From assembly GCA_902786205.1 (NCBI GenBank), contig CADABQ010000008.1:1-46647 (forward strand): 46,647 nt of DNA, in the 5' to 3' direction. The notes beneath the pieces are model-generated. The model did no database searches, was not told the DNA's origin, and saw only the letters and a list, made by a program, of their open reading frames with translations. Positions 35,455-43,689 of the stretch are shown here, piece after piece. This DNA comes from an uncultured Lachnospiraceae bacterium (GTDB lineage: Bacteria; Bacillota; Clostridia; Lachnospirales; Lachnospiraceae). Position numbers and translations under genes: made by a program. Within the stretch, counting starts at the first letter, position 1. The number at the start of each line of letters is the position of its first letter.

Positions 35455-35501
35455 TTTGCTTTAAAAGAAAAGGAGTGCGAAAGCAAATGCATCCGATATA
35501 A
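35455..35501 (+). promoter_or_regulatory. Leader hairpin with tetrapeptide reading frame
   Basis: TTTGCTTT / AAAGCAAA forms a hairpin whose loop holds the ribosome site AAAAGGAG. The last stem base is the A of an ATG (35487) that opens a four-codon frame, Met-His-Pro-Ile-stop. It sits at the predicted 5' end of the flagellar transcript. It may be a leader peptide or the truncated start of a lost gene. Confidence 0.4.
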
Positions 35502-35669
35502 GTTAAATAAGCATAAATCTTGTGAATGACGTGATGATGGATTATAAATTTTTAAATTTTCGGAAGTTTATATAATTATTTCATAAAAACAATACGATAT
35601 AACAAATGATAGAATGGGACAGCCTGCTCGGAGGCAAATTTTGAAAATAAGGAAGGGATGAGAAGACCG

Positions 35670-36443
35670 ATGGTAAGAGGGCTTTATACTGCGTATACTG
35701 GCATGGTAAATGAACAAAAACGACTGGATGTAATTTCTAATAACCTTGCTAATTCGGCGACGGTAGGGTATAAAACAGAGCGAGTAGCAAATCAGGCATT
35801 TGATGATATGTTAACGGTGAAAATAAGAGATAATTCTACAGGATATTGTAATCAGCCGATTGGAAATATGTCTTTAGGGGTAAAAATCGGAGAAACTTAT
35901 ACAGATTATGGACAGGGAGCTTTTGTAGAAACGGGAAATACATTTGATTTAGCTATTGATGGACAAGGTTTTTTTACCCTGCGTTGCCCGACAAAAGATG
36001 GTAGTAGCGTGACGAGATACACGAGAAATGGTTGCTTTAAAATGACACAAGATGGATATATTGTAGATGTAAATGGAAACCATTTACAAGGATCTGGGGG
36101 AGATATTCAAGTGCCAGTAGATGCGACCATTACGATTGACAGTATGGGTGGTATTTATGCTAATGGGGCATATGTGGATACGTTGGCGATGACGGATTTT
36201 GAAGATTATGATTACATCGAAAAATATGGTGATAATTTATACCAAGTAGTAGATGGTGCTACTGAAAAAACGGCGACTTGCTATATAAATCAAGGATATA
36301 CGGAACAGTCAAATGTAAATGTAGTATCAGAGATGGTAGATATGATTACAGTGACACGAGCATACGAAGCAGGTCAAAAAGTTATGCAGACAGTGGATGA
36401 TATGTTGGATGCATCCTGCAATTCGATTGGACGTATTTCTTAG
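35670..36443 (+). CDS. flgF: Flagellar hook-basal body (FlgF/FlhO-type) rod protein
   Basis: A component of the flagellar rod or hook-basal body, exported by the flagellar type III apparatus. The product from ATG 35670 (257 aa) begins VRGLYTAYTGMVNEQKRLDVISNNLANSATVGYK, the N-terminal rod/hook signature. The central part has DLAIDGQGFFTL and TRNGCF. The C-terminus ends SEMVDMITVTRAYEAGQKVMQTVDDML, the matching C-terminal helix. An in-frame ATG at 35658 would add MRRP; the RGLYTA start is usual for the family. Bacillus FlhO and proteobacterial FlgF are both possible names. It is first of three rod genes, with flgG 33 bp downstream. Confidence 0.88.
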   Translation: MVRGLYTAYTGMVNEQKRLDVISNNLANSATVGYKTERVANQAFDDMLTVKIRDNSTGYCNQPIGNMSLGVKIGETYTDYGQGAFVETGNTFDLAIDGQGFFTLRCPTKDGSSVTRYTRNGCFKMTQDGYIVDVNGNHLQGSGGDIQVPVDATITIDSMGGIYANGAYVDTLAMTDFEDYDYIEKYGDNLYQVVDGATEKTATCYINQGYTEQSNVNVVSEMVDMITVTRAYEAGQKVMQTVDDMLDASCNSIGRIS

Positions 36444-36476
36444 TAACGTATATGGTGTAAAGAAGGAGGAGTAAAT

Positions 36477-37292
36477 ATGTTACGTTCGTTATGGACTGCT
36501 GCTTCCGGTATGAAAGCACAGCAGGTAAATGTAGATACAATTGCAAACAATTTAGCAAATATTAATACAACCGGATACAAATCAGAAAAAGTAGAATTTC
36601 AGTCATTATTGTATCAAACAATTCAGGGGACAACCTATGACAGTGAGGGAGATGTAAAACCAATTCCTGCACAAGTTGGACTTGGTGTAAAAAGTGGAGC
36701 GATTACCTCACAGTTTAACCAGGGAAATATATATGCTACGGAAGGAAAATTTGACTTTGCCATTGAAGGAAATGGATTTTTTCAAGTGAGTCTTCCAGAT
36801 GGAAGTATTGGATATACAAGAGATGGAGCGTTGCAGATGGCGATAGATACGGATGGAATAACATTAGCTACTGCAGAGGGATATCCAATTTTAGATGTAA
36901 ATGGTCAAAAGGTAAACCTACCTGCAACTTATAATAGTGCATTAATAACGGTTGATAAAGCAGGTTATTTATATTATCCAGATCAAAACAATAATTTACA
37001 ACCAATTGGAGTACAGATCGGATTAGTGCAGTTTAATAATCCAGCTGGTCTGACAAAGGCTTCTAATAGCATTTTTAAGGAATCAGAGGCTTCTGGTACA
37101 CCTAGAAGTGAAATGACAGATGGAAATTTAAAACGAAGTAACATTCATCAAGAGCATTTGGAAGGTTCCAATGTATCTGCGGCGGATGAAATGGTAAATT
37201 TGATTGTTGCACAAAGAGCATATGAAATGAATTCTAAAGCAATTACAGCATCCGATGAAATGTTACAGCAGGCAAACAATCTTCGTAGATAA
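36477..37292 (+). CDS. flgG: Flagellar distal rod protein FlgG
   Basis: The 271-aa rod protein starts LRSLWTAASGMKAQQVNVDTIANNLANINTTGYK, a near-perfect FlgG N-terminus. It also has FAIEGNGFFQV, GYTRDGAL, and the C-terminal SNVSAADEMVNLIVAQRAYEMNSKAITASDEML. It is the more canonical member of the pair with the preceding gene and is about the standard FlgG length. The ATG follows AAGGAGGAG. Together with the previous and next genes it forms the rod module of the basal body. Confidence 0.93.
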   Translation: MLRSLWTAASGMKAQQVNVDTIANNLANINTTGYKSEKVEFQSLLYQTIQGTTYDSEGDVKPIPAQVGLGVKSGAITSQFNQGNIYATEGKFDFAIEGNGFFQVSLPDGSIGYTRDGALQMAIDTDGITLATAEGYPILDVNGQKVNLPATYNSALITVDKAGYLYYPDQNNNLQPIGVQIGLVQFNNPAGLTKASNSIFKESEASGTPRSEMTDGNLKRSNIHQEHLEGSNVSAADEMVNLIVAQRAYEMNSKAITASDEMLQQANNLRR

Positions 37293-37308
37293 TAGAGGAG
37301 GAAGATAA

Positions 37309-37668
37309 ATGAGTTCAATTTCAGGATTAGGCGGATTAGATTATAGTTCTACTTATGGAACAGATATTAACCAGATATCCAATCATACATCTGCTAATGC
37401 ATTACAATCTACGTTGAAAGATTCTAATTTAAAAAATGCAACAGATGATGAATTGATGGATGTCTGCAAAAGTTTTGAGTCTTATTTTATAGAGCAGATT
37501 ATGAAAGAAGCAAAAAAGACTATAAAATCCGAAGAAGAGGAAGAAAACTCCTATATGCAGTATTTTGGAGATACTTTGATACAGGAGTACGCAGAGATTG
37601 TTAGTGATCAGAGCAATTTGGGAATTGCACAGTCATTGTATGAGTCGATGAAGAGAAATGGTATATAA
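37309..37668 (+). CDS. flgJ: Rod-binding protein (FlgJ N-terminal domain type)
   Basis: A 119-aa protein corresponding to the rod-binding half of FlgJ, without the muramidase domain found in enterobacterial FlgJ. The diagnostic part is DVCKSFESYFIEQIMKEAKKTI, then the C-terminal YMQYFGDTLIQEYAEIVSDQSNLGIAQSLYESM. It probably helps assemble or cap the rod during growth through the cell wall; where the wall-cutting activity comes from is not visible in this window. The start follows AGAGGAGGA, 16 bp after flgG. A terminator follows. Confidence 0.87.
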   Translation: MSSISGLGGLDYSSTYGTDINQISNHTSANALQSTLKDSNLKNATDDELMDVCKSFESYFIEQIMKEAKKTIKSEEEEENSYMQYFGDTLIQEYAEIVSDQSNLGIAQSLYESMKRNGI

Positions 37669-37695
37669 TTATACAACTGCAAAGTGACAGAAGAG

Positions 37696-37730
37696 AAAAG
37701 GAGTGGTTTTAGATGACCTCTCCTTTTATT
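37696..37730 (+). terminator. Rod operon terminator
   Basis: Stem AAAAGGAG / CTCCTTTT with inner GGT / ACC pairing, then ATTTGT. Confidence 0.7.
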
Positions 37731-37768
37731 TGTGTGGGATTTTGAGAAAATTGCAATTTATGTATTCT

Positions 37769-37802
37769 AGCACTGTATGAATGCCAACGACTGAATTGCT
37801 AC
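37769..37802 (-). repeat. Decayed end of the IS66-like MITE
   Basis: Minus-strand reading GTAGCAATTCAGTCGTTGGC then ATTCATACAGTGCT is a diverged version of the element's left end at 46549. Confidence 0.55.
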
Positions 37803-37894
37803 CTGATTAATTTAGATTAAAATGTCAGTGCTTGCAAAGCAAATAGTATCGTGGTACTATAAAATGATAAGTGAAAAAATTGGAATAATGTTAC

Positions 37895-37933
37895 GAGTAA
37901 GTAGCAGAGCGGATTGCCAAATATCCGCTTGAC
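37895..37933 (+). repeat. Palindromic repeat, copy 1 (before recD2)
   Basis: GTAGCAGAGCGGATTGC then ATATCCGCTTGAC forms an AGCGGAT / ATCCGCT hairpin. It is almost identical (two differences over 39 bp) to 41495-41532 upstream of comF. Confidence 0.75.
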
Positions 37934-37970
37934 AACGATAGAAAATTAGATAGAAGAAAGTGAGGATATT

Positions 37971-40214
37971 TTGAGTGAACAAAAAGAAACTGTGGAGGGA
38001 TATGTAGAGAAAATTGTATTCCGAAATGCAGAAAATGGATATACGGTATTAAGTTTATCTTGTGAAGAGGAAGAGGAACTAACTTGTGTAGGGACGTTTT
38101 CCTTTATTAACGAAGGTGAATATGTTCATTTGACGGGAACAATGACAGCGCATAATGTATATGGAGAACAATTGAGGGTGGAATCTTATGAGATAAAAGA
38201 GCCAACTGATTTGGTATCTATGGAGCGCTATTTGGGTTCAGGTGCAATTAAGGGAGTGGGACCGGCACTGGCAGCCAGAATGATTCGACATTTTAAAGAG
38301 GATACATTTCGTATTATTGAGGATGAACCAGAACGTTTAACAGAAGTAAAGGGGATTAGCGAAAGAATATCCAGGGAAATTGCAATCCAGTTTGAAGAAA
38401 AAAGAGAATTGCGTAGTGCTATGTTGTTTTTACAACAGTATGGTATTTCTTTAAATTTGGCGGTGAAAATTTATAAACAATATGGAAACCGTATGTATGA
38501 GATTATGCGCCAGAATCCATATAAACTGGCGGAGGATATTAGCGGTGTTGGTTTTCGCATTGCAGATGAAATTGCAAAAAAGGCGGGAATAAATTCCGAT
38601 TCGGATTTTCGAATAAAAGCAGGAATGTTACATATCTTGCAAGAGGCATCCAACCAGGGGCATGTGTATCTTCCAGAAGAGGAATTGTATCATAGAACAG
38701 CAGATTTATTAGCAATTGATAGTGAAAAAATACAGCATCATTTAATGGACATGGTTTTAAATAAACAAATTGTCATTAAAAAGATAGAAGAGCAAAATTG
38801 TGTATATAGTTCCTATTATTATTATGCTGAGCTCAATTGTGCCAAAATGTTAATGGATTTGAATTTAATCTCGGAATACACGGAAACACAATTTGAGCAT
38901 CGTATCATACCGTTACAGCGGGAAATGGATATGGAATTAGATGCGTTACAAAAACAGGCAGTATATGAAGCGGCGAAGCATGGATTACTTATTATTACAG
39001 GTGGTCCGGGAACTGGAAAGACGACTACAATTAATGCTATCATACATTTTTTTGAACAGGAAGAGCAAACGATATTATTGGCAGCACCTACTGGTCGAGC
39101 TGCAAAAAGAATGTCTGAGACAACTGGATATGAGGCACAAACGATTCATCGATTATTAGAATTGAATGGAAATGTGGAAGAGGATCAGAGACAACATGTA
39201 CAATTTCAAAGAAACGAGGAAAATCCGTTGGAAGCGGATGTGATTATTGTAGATGAAGTATCTATGCTAGACATTCATTTATTGCATGCTTTGTTAAAGG
39301 CAATTGCAGTAGGAACTAGACTTATTTTAGTGGGAGATGTAAATCAGTTGCCTTCCGTAGGACCGGGAAATGTATTAAAAGATATTATAAAATCCAGATG
39401 TTTTCAAGTTGTTGAGCTGACAAAGATTTTTAGACAGGCAGCAGAAAGCGATATTATTATGAATGCGCATAAGATTAATGCAGGTGAAAAGTTACATATT
39501 GATAACAAAAGCAGAGATTTCTTTTTACTTCCAAGAGATAACTGTAATGCGATTATCAGTGTGATTATACAGCTTGTTAGAGATAAAATGCCAAAATATG
39601 TAAATGCGCCGATGCATGAAATACAGGTTCTTACACCGATGCGAAAGGGAGAATTGGGAGTGGATCGTCTCAATCAAATTTTGCAACAGTATTTAAACCC
39701 AAGGGAAAAAGGAAAAAAGGAAAAAGAGTTTCAAAAATCCATTTTTCGTGAGGGCGATAAAGTAATGCAGATAAAAAATAATTATCAATTGACTTGGGAA
39801 ATAAAAAGTAAATATGGTATTGTACAAGATAGTGGTACCGGAGTATTTAATGGTGATTGTGGAATCATTAAAGAAATTAATACGTTTGCGGAACTTGTAA
39901 CGGTGGAATTTGAAGAGGGAAAGATGGTGGATTATCCATTTTCGGCATTAGATGAGTTGGAGCTTGCCTATGCTATAACCATTCACAAGTCCCAGGGAAG
40001 TGAGTATCCGGCAGTTGTTATGCCAATCTTAAATGGACCTAGAATGTTATTTAATCGTAATTTGTTGTATACAGCGGTGACACGTGCAAAAAAGTGTGTG
40101 ACCATCGTAGGAAGCAATCAAATGGTTGAAAATATGATTGCTAATGTAAACGAACGGAAAAGATGTACATCTTTAGATGTACGGTTGAAAGAATTGGAAG
40201 AGTTTGGAACTTAA
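37971..40214 (+). CDS. recD2: RecD2-type SF1B DNA helicase (TTG start)
   Basis: A 5'-3' DNA helicase not associated with RecBC, implicated in replication-fork and repair processes in Firmicutes. The 747-aa protein has an N-terminal OB-like region (GYVEKIVFRNAENGYTVLSL), helix-hairpin-helix repeats (GSGAIKGVGPALAARMIRHF, GVGFRIADEIA), Walker A GGPGTGKTTT near residue 345, Walker B DVIIVDEVSMLD, and late motifs FRQAAES, AYAITIHKSQGSEYP and LLYTAVTRAKK. The start is TTG, 4 nt after GTGAGGA; no closer ATG is in frame. A palindromic repeat lies 40 bp upstream. The upstream 37731-37970 shows no clear promoter. Confidence 0.94.
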   Translation: MSEQKETVEGYVEKIVFRNAENGYTVLSLSCEEEEELTCVGTFSFINEGEYVHLTGTMTAHNVYGEQLRVESYEIKEPTDLVSMERYLGSGAIKGVGPALAARMIRHFKEDTFRIIEDEPERLTEVKGISERISREIAIQFEEKRELRSAMLFLQQYGISLNLAVKIYKQYGNRMYEIMRQNPYKLAEDISGVGFRIADEIAKKAGINSDSDFRIKAGMLHILQEASNQGHVYLPEEELYHRTADLLAIDSEKIQHHLMDMVLNKQIVIKKIEEQNCVYSSYYYYAELNCAKMLMDLNLISEYTETQFEHRIIPLQREMDMELDALQKQAVYEAAKHGLLIITGGPGTGKTTTINAIIHFFEQEEQTILLAAPTGRAAKRMSETTGYEAQTIHRLLELNGNVEEDQRQHVQFQRNEENPLEADVIIVDEVSMLDIHLLHALLKAIAVGTRLILVGDVNQLPSVGPGNVLKDIIKSRCFQVVELTKIFRQAAESDIIMNAHKINAGEKLHIDNKSRDFFLLPRDNCNAIISVIIQLVRDKMPKYVNAPMHEIQVLTPMRKGELGVDRLNQILQQYLNPREKGKKEKEFQKSIFREGDKVMQIKNNYQLTWEIKSKYGIVQDSGTGVFNGDCGIIKEINTFAELVTVEFEEGKMVDYPFSALDELELAYAITIHKSQGSEYPAVVMPILNGPRMLFNRNLLYTAVTRAKKCVTIVGSNQMVENMIANVNERKRCTSLDVRLKELEEFGT

Positions 40215-40364
40215 AAAGAAAAAGTGAAAAAAAGTTTGACACTTTACGAATACATAAAAAATAGTGTTTGAATTATTTGATTATGTGAAAAAAATGGGAA
40301 AAGTAGTGCAAAAAAGAAAAATAAATGGTATAATGAATAGCAAAACGAAAAGGAGGGTAAATAA

Positions 40365-41279
40365 ATGATTGAAACAACATTGGTAGTTATGGCAGCAGGC
40401 CTTGGGAGTAGATTTGGCGGAATCAAGCAATTAGAACCAGTGGGACCTAGCGGAGAAATTATTATGGATTATTCCGTTTATGATGCAATAAAGGCAGGCT
40501 TCAATAAAGTTGTTTTTATTATTCGTAAGGATATTGAAGAGGATTTTAAGAAGATAATTGGAAATAGAATTTCCAAAATGATAGATACTGAATATGTAAT
40601 TCAGGATGTGAATAATTTACCAGAAGGTTTTAAATTACCGGAAGGAAGGACAAAACCATGGGGAACAGGACATGCGATTCTTAGTTGTAAAAATGTAGTA
40701 AAGAATCCTTTTGTTGTTGTAAATGCAGATGATTATTATGGAAAAGAGGCATTTGTAAAGGTTCATGATTATTTAGTCAATCCAGATAAAACAGACAAAA
40801 AGTATAATTTTTGTATGGCAGGATTTCGTTTGGGAAATACTTTGAGCGAAAATGGAACCGTTACAAGAGGAATTTGTGATGTGGATGAAAATAATATATT
40901 ATTGGATGTAAATGAAACATTTGAAATCCAAAGAGATCATGATGAGGCGAAAGCAGTGAGAGATGGAAAGCAGCTTCGCATTTCGTTGGAACAGCCGGCT
41001 TCCATGAATATGTGGGGATTTACAGCCGATTTTATTGATGAATTAGATAAGAGATTTACACCTTTTTTGTCTGGAATTAGTGGAAATGAGATGAAGGCAG
41101 AGTATTTACTGCCTAGTATCGTAGATGAGTTAATTAAAGAGGGAAGTGCACAGGTAAAGGTACTGGATACGAACGATAAATGGTTTGGTGTAACATATCA
41201 GGAGGATAAGTATATGGTACAATCTTCCTTGAAAAAATTGGTAGAACAGGGTGTATATCCAGAAGCATTATATAAGTAA
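40365..41279 (+). CDS. GT-A fold sugar-phosphate nucleotidyltransferase family protein
   Basis: A 304-aa cytosolic protein with the nucleotidyltransferase signature LVVMAAGLGSRFGGIKQLEPVGPSG (nucleotide-binding glycines, Arg and Lys) at the N-terminus. A metal-binding segment FVVVNADDYYG lies near residue 125 and KPWGTGHAILSC in between. This suggests transfer of NMP to a sugar phosphate or similar substrate, but the substrate cannot be told from sequence by eye; there is no acyltransferase repeat domain as in GlmU. The ATG has a strong AAAAGGAGGG site, and a TATAAT at 40329-40334 may be its -10. No pathway partner lies next to it. Confidence 0.75.
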   Translation: MIETTLVVMAAGLGSRFGGIKQLEPVGPSGEIIMDYSVYDAIKAGFNKVVFIIRKDIEEDFKKIIGNRISKMIDTEYVIQDVNNLPEGFKLPEGRTKPWGTGHAILSCKNVVKNPFVVVNADDYYGKEAFVKVHDYLVNPDKTDKKYNFCMAGFRLGNTLSENGTVTRGICDVDENNILLDVNETFEIQRDHDEAKAVRDGKQLRISLEQPASMNMWGFTADFIDELDKRFTPFLSGISGNEMKAEYLLPSIVDELIKEGSAQVKVLDTNDKWFGVTYQEDKYMVQSSLKKLVEQGVYPEALYK

Positions 41280-41283
41280 TGTC

Positions 41284-41333
41284 AGAAGTAATTATGCGGA
41301 AAGAAAAAATAATCTTTTCGTGTAATTACTTCT
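41284..41333 (+). terminator. Hairpin after nucleotidyltransferase gene
   Basis: AGAAGTAATTA..CGGAAAG pairs with CTTTTCG..TAATTACTTCT. The T-run after it is weak (TCTGTATT), so termination may be partial. Confidence 0.55.
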
Positions 41334-41384
41334 TCTGTATTAGAAAAGTGATAGCTAGTTTCGAGAGTTTAACACTATCAAGAA

Positions 41385-41463
41385 AGTCTCCCATTTCTAT
41401 TGCGTAGAGCAATAAGTGGTGGGTGGGGACTTGCTTGTATCAGGAGTGGTACAAGCCCCTTTT
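41385..41463 (+). promoter_or_regulatory. Two mutually exclusive hairpins upstream of comF
   Basis: Hairpin 1 (41385-41431) pairs AGTCTCC with GGGGACT around an inner ATTGC / GCAAT stem. Hairpin 2 (41425-41463) pairs GCTTGTA with TACAAGC and GGG with CCC, ending in TTTTGTT. The GGGG at 41425-41428 is needed by both. This is the arrangement of an attenuator, or the structured end of an IS200/IS605-type element; no tnpA or tnpB gene is present. Confidence 0.4.
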
Positions 41464-41494
41464 GTTATGCTGCGATAGCAGCTAATCGTGTTAT

Positions 41495-41532
41495 GAGCAA
41501 GTAGCAGAGCGGATTGCGAATATCCGCTTGAC
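41495..41532 (+). repeat. Palindromic repeat, copy 2 (before comF)
   Basis: GAGCAAGTAGCAGAGCGGAT then TGCGAATATCCGCTTGAC. It nearly matches 37895-37933 and forms the same AGCGGAT / ATCCGCT hairpin. Confidence 0.75.
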
Positions 41533-41584
41533 TGGTAGTTGAGAGCGTATGAAAATGAAAAACTAGCGGAATAGGAGGAAAAGA

Positions 41585-42310
41585 ATTAATCTGATTAAAT
41601 ATGGTATAAACTTAGTTTATCCGACAAGATGTCCGTTTTGTGGAGAGATTGTAACACCTAGAGGAAAACTTGTCTGTAATACTTGTTATAAGCAGGCACC
41701 ATTGATAAAAGAACCGAAATGTAAATGTTGTGGTAAGGCAATTTTACAGAGGGAAATGGAATATTGCTGTGATTGTACAAAGAAACAACACCAGTTTATA
41801 CGGGGTTTTTCCCTTTGGAGTTATAATGAAGAGATGAAAAGGTCAATTGCTAATTTTAAATATAATCATCGTAAGGAATATGGTGAGTTTTATGGAAAAG
41901 AATTTGCAAAACGATTTGGAGTACAAATAAGGGAATTAGAGTTGGATGCCTTGGTACCTGTGCCAGTGCATTGGACTAGATATATACAAAGAGGATACAA
42001 TCAAGCGCAAGTGTTGGCGGAGCAAATTAGCAAGGAATTGAATATACCTGTGGTAGAAGATTTGCTTATTCGAAAAAAGAGAACCATTGCACAAAAGCAA
42101 TTAAATTCCAGGCAACGTATAGAGAATCTGGAAAAGGCTTTTACTGTTTCAAAAAAATGGGAAAAACAAGAAAAAAAACTAAAGAAAATTCTTATAATTG
42201 ACGATATATATACTACGGGTAGTACTATAGATGCCTGCGCTAAAATTCTAAAAAAAATGGGTATTATGGAAGTATATTTTGGTGTTCTTTGCGTTGGGGT
42301 GGGATTCTAA
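41585..42310 (+). CDS. comF: ComF family phosphoribosyltransferase-like protein (non-ATG start)
   Basis: ComFC-type protein needed for natural transformation in several bacteria. The reading frame holds an N-terminal zinc ribbon (RCPFCGE..LVCNTC, then CKCCGK and CCDCTKK) and a phosphoribosyltransferase domain with VPVPVHWTRYIQRGYNQAQVLAEQ and the PRPP motif LIIDDIYTTGSTIDAC. No ATG or GTG occurs in frame between the upstream stop (41564-41566) and the zinc ribbon; the first in-frame TTG (41702) would remove it. GGAGG at 41574-41578 is 6 nt before an ATT (41585) and 12 nt before a CTG (41591). I therefore place the start at ATT, giving 241 aa. yvyF follows after 29 bp, as in Bacillus. Confidence 0.8.
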   Translation: MNLIKYGINLVYPTRCPFCGEIVTPRGKLVCNTCYKQAPLIKEPKCKCCGKAILQREMEYCCDCTKKQHQFIRGFSLWSYNEEMKRSIANFKYNHRKEYGEFYGKEFAKRFGVQIRELELDALVPVPVHWTRYIQRGYNQAQVLAEQISKELNIPVVEDLLIRKKRTIAQKQLNSRQRIENLEKAFTVSKKWEKQEKKLKKILIIDDIYTTGSTIDACAKILKKMGIMEVYFGVLCVGVGF

Positions 42311-42339
42311 CGCTATTATTAAAAGGAGGGGGATTTACT

Positions 42340-42747
42340 ATGGAAGTAAGAAACTGTAAAGAGTGTGGTAAAATATTTAATTATGTAGAGGGGGTACCTC
42401 TTTGTCCAGCTTGTGCAAAGAAGATGGAGGATAAGTTTGAAGGAGTCAAGGAATATATTTATGACAATCCAAATGCTTCTATTAATCAGGTGGCTGAGGA
42501 CAATGAGGTATCTGTGCAGCAGATTAAACGATGGATTAGAGAAGAACGTTTATCCTTCTCAGATAGTTCAGAAATTGGTATTGAATGTGAAAAATGTGGT
42601 GCAATGATTAAGACTGGTCGTTTCTGCAAAGCATGCAAAAAAAGATTGGAAACTACATTTGGAAATATGTATCAAGTAAAGAAAGCACCAGAACCTAGAA
42701 AAAGACCGGGAAGTGCGGAGGCAAAGATGCGTTTTCTTGATCGCTAA
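42340..42747 (+). CDS. yvyF: YvyF-type flagellar operon protein
   Basis: A 135-aa protein from the ATG 7 nt after AAAAGGAGGGGG. It starts EVRNCKECGKIFNYVEGVPLCPAC, a CxxC-CxxC zinc ribbon, then a short helical domain with an HTH-like segment (INQVAEDNEVSVQQIKRWIREERL). A second ribbon (CEKCGAMIKTGRFCKAC) and a basic tail follow. The layout matches the TIGR03826/YvyF family found between comFC and flgM in Bacillus; its molecular role is poorly defined, with a link to flagellar regulation. Here flgM is not next; chemotaxis genes are. Confidence 0.85.
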   Translation: MEVRNCKECGKIFNYVEGVPLCPACAKKMEDKFEGVKEYIYDNPNASINQVAEDNEVSVQQIKRWIREERLSFSDSSEIGIECEKCGAMIKTGRFCKACKKRLETTFGNMYQVKKAPEPRKRPGSAEAKMRFLDR

Positions 42748-42770
42748 GGAAGAAGGGCGGTGCAGACATA

Positions 42771-43229
42771 ATGAGTGTGCAAGTAAATGTGGTTCAGACA
42801 TTTGTTGATAGCCTTATATCTGCGACTGAGGAAATCGTTGACTTCCCATTGGAATATAGGAAAGAGAGTATTAAAATACTTGATACAGAGGAAATTCATA
42901 TACAGTCAGAAGGGATATTTGCTTCCAAAATGTGTTTTCAGTTGGAACATTCGCTAGTGGAAGAAATTTTAAAGAGAATGTTAAAACATAAGAAGTTGAC
43001 ATCTGATATACGTGATTTGTATTTGGGAGAATATATCAATATTCTTTCTGGACATGCATTAACTCGTATCAATAATATAATTGGAAAAAGTTCTCGCTTA
43101 ACAGTTCCTATAGTAGGAGCAGGGGCTATAAAAGAAAAAATATATAAGCAAAACTGTGTGATAGCATTTACATCAGAATATGGTGATATGCTTCTTCACA
43201 TTAATTATGAATGGAATGAATATTTATGA
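42771..43229 (+). CDS. cheX: CheX-type chemotaxis phosphatase
   Basis: A 152-aa protein of the CheC/CheX/FliY phosphatase family, which speeds dephosphorylation of CheY-P. The fold pattern shows FVDSLISATEEIV at the start, and LYLGEYINILSGHALTRIN is the conserved active-site helix with Glu and Asn at the expected spacing. A beta-rich C-terminus (CVIAFTSEYGDMLLHINYEW) follows. There is a single active-site helix, as in CheX, rather than two as in CheC. The ribosome site is modest (GAAGGGCGG). The stand-alone receiver gene 62 bp downstream is its likely substrate. Confidence 0.8.
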   Translation: MSVQVNVVQTFVDSLISATEEIVDFPLEYRKESIKILDTEEIHIQSEGIFASKMCFQLEHSLVEEILKRMLKHKKLTSDIRDLYLGEYINILSGHALTRINNIIGKSSRLTVPIVGAGAIKEKIYKQNCVIAFTSEYGDMLLHINYEWNEYL

Positions 43230-43291
43230 TACTAGGGTAAAAAGGTTTGACCCCCAGCATCATATTTGTAGAACAAAGGGGAGGAGAGTTT

Positions 43292-43654
43292 ATGAAACGT
43301 ACGATATTGGTAGTGGATGATTCGCCGTTTGTGTACCATCAGTTAAAAGATATGGTTGAAGATAGTGATTATGAAGTGATTGGGAGTGCAAAGTCTGGAG
43401 AAGAAGGATTGGAGCAGTTTCGTCAATTGAAACCAGATATAGTGATTTTAGATATTATTATGCCTGGAATTGATGGTTTAGAAACTGCAAGAATTTTAAT
43501 GGAAGAGAATGCAGAGGTAAAAATTGTTATGTTAAGTTCTTTATTTGATGCAAATCTTTTGACAGAAGTTAAAAAGATGGGGTTAAAATTCTTATTACCA
43601 AAACCACTAGAAAAAGATGTACTTTTTGCGACACTTGCTTTGTTGGAACATTAA
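43292..43654 (+). CDS. cheY: CheY-like stand-alone response regulator
   Basis: A 120-aa single receiver domain with no output domain. MKRTILVVDDSPFVYHQL gives the acidic pair, VILDIIMPGIDGLE the phospho-acceptor Asp near residue 53, MLSS the switch serine, and LPKPLEKD the conserved Lys. The ATG at 43292 follows GGGGAGGAG; an earlier in-frame ATG would add 15 unlikely residues. Pairing with CheX suggests control of flagellar rotation, though single receivers also act in other phosphorelays. A terminator follows. Confidence 0.87.
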   Translation: MKRTILVVDDSPFVYHQLKDMVEDSDYEVIGSAKSGEEGLEQFRQLKPDIVILDIIMPGIDGLETARILMEENAEVKIVMLSSLFDANLLTEVKKMGLKFLLPKPLEKDVLFATLALLEH

Positions 43655-43689
43655 ATATAAGTTTCTTCGCGCTGATACCTAAATAAAAA

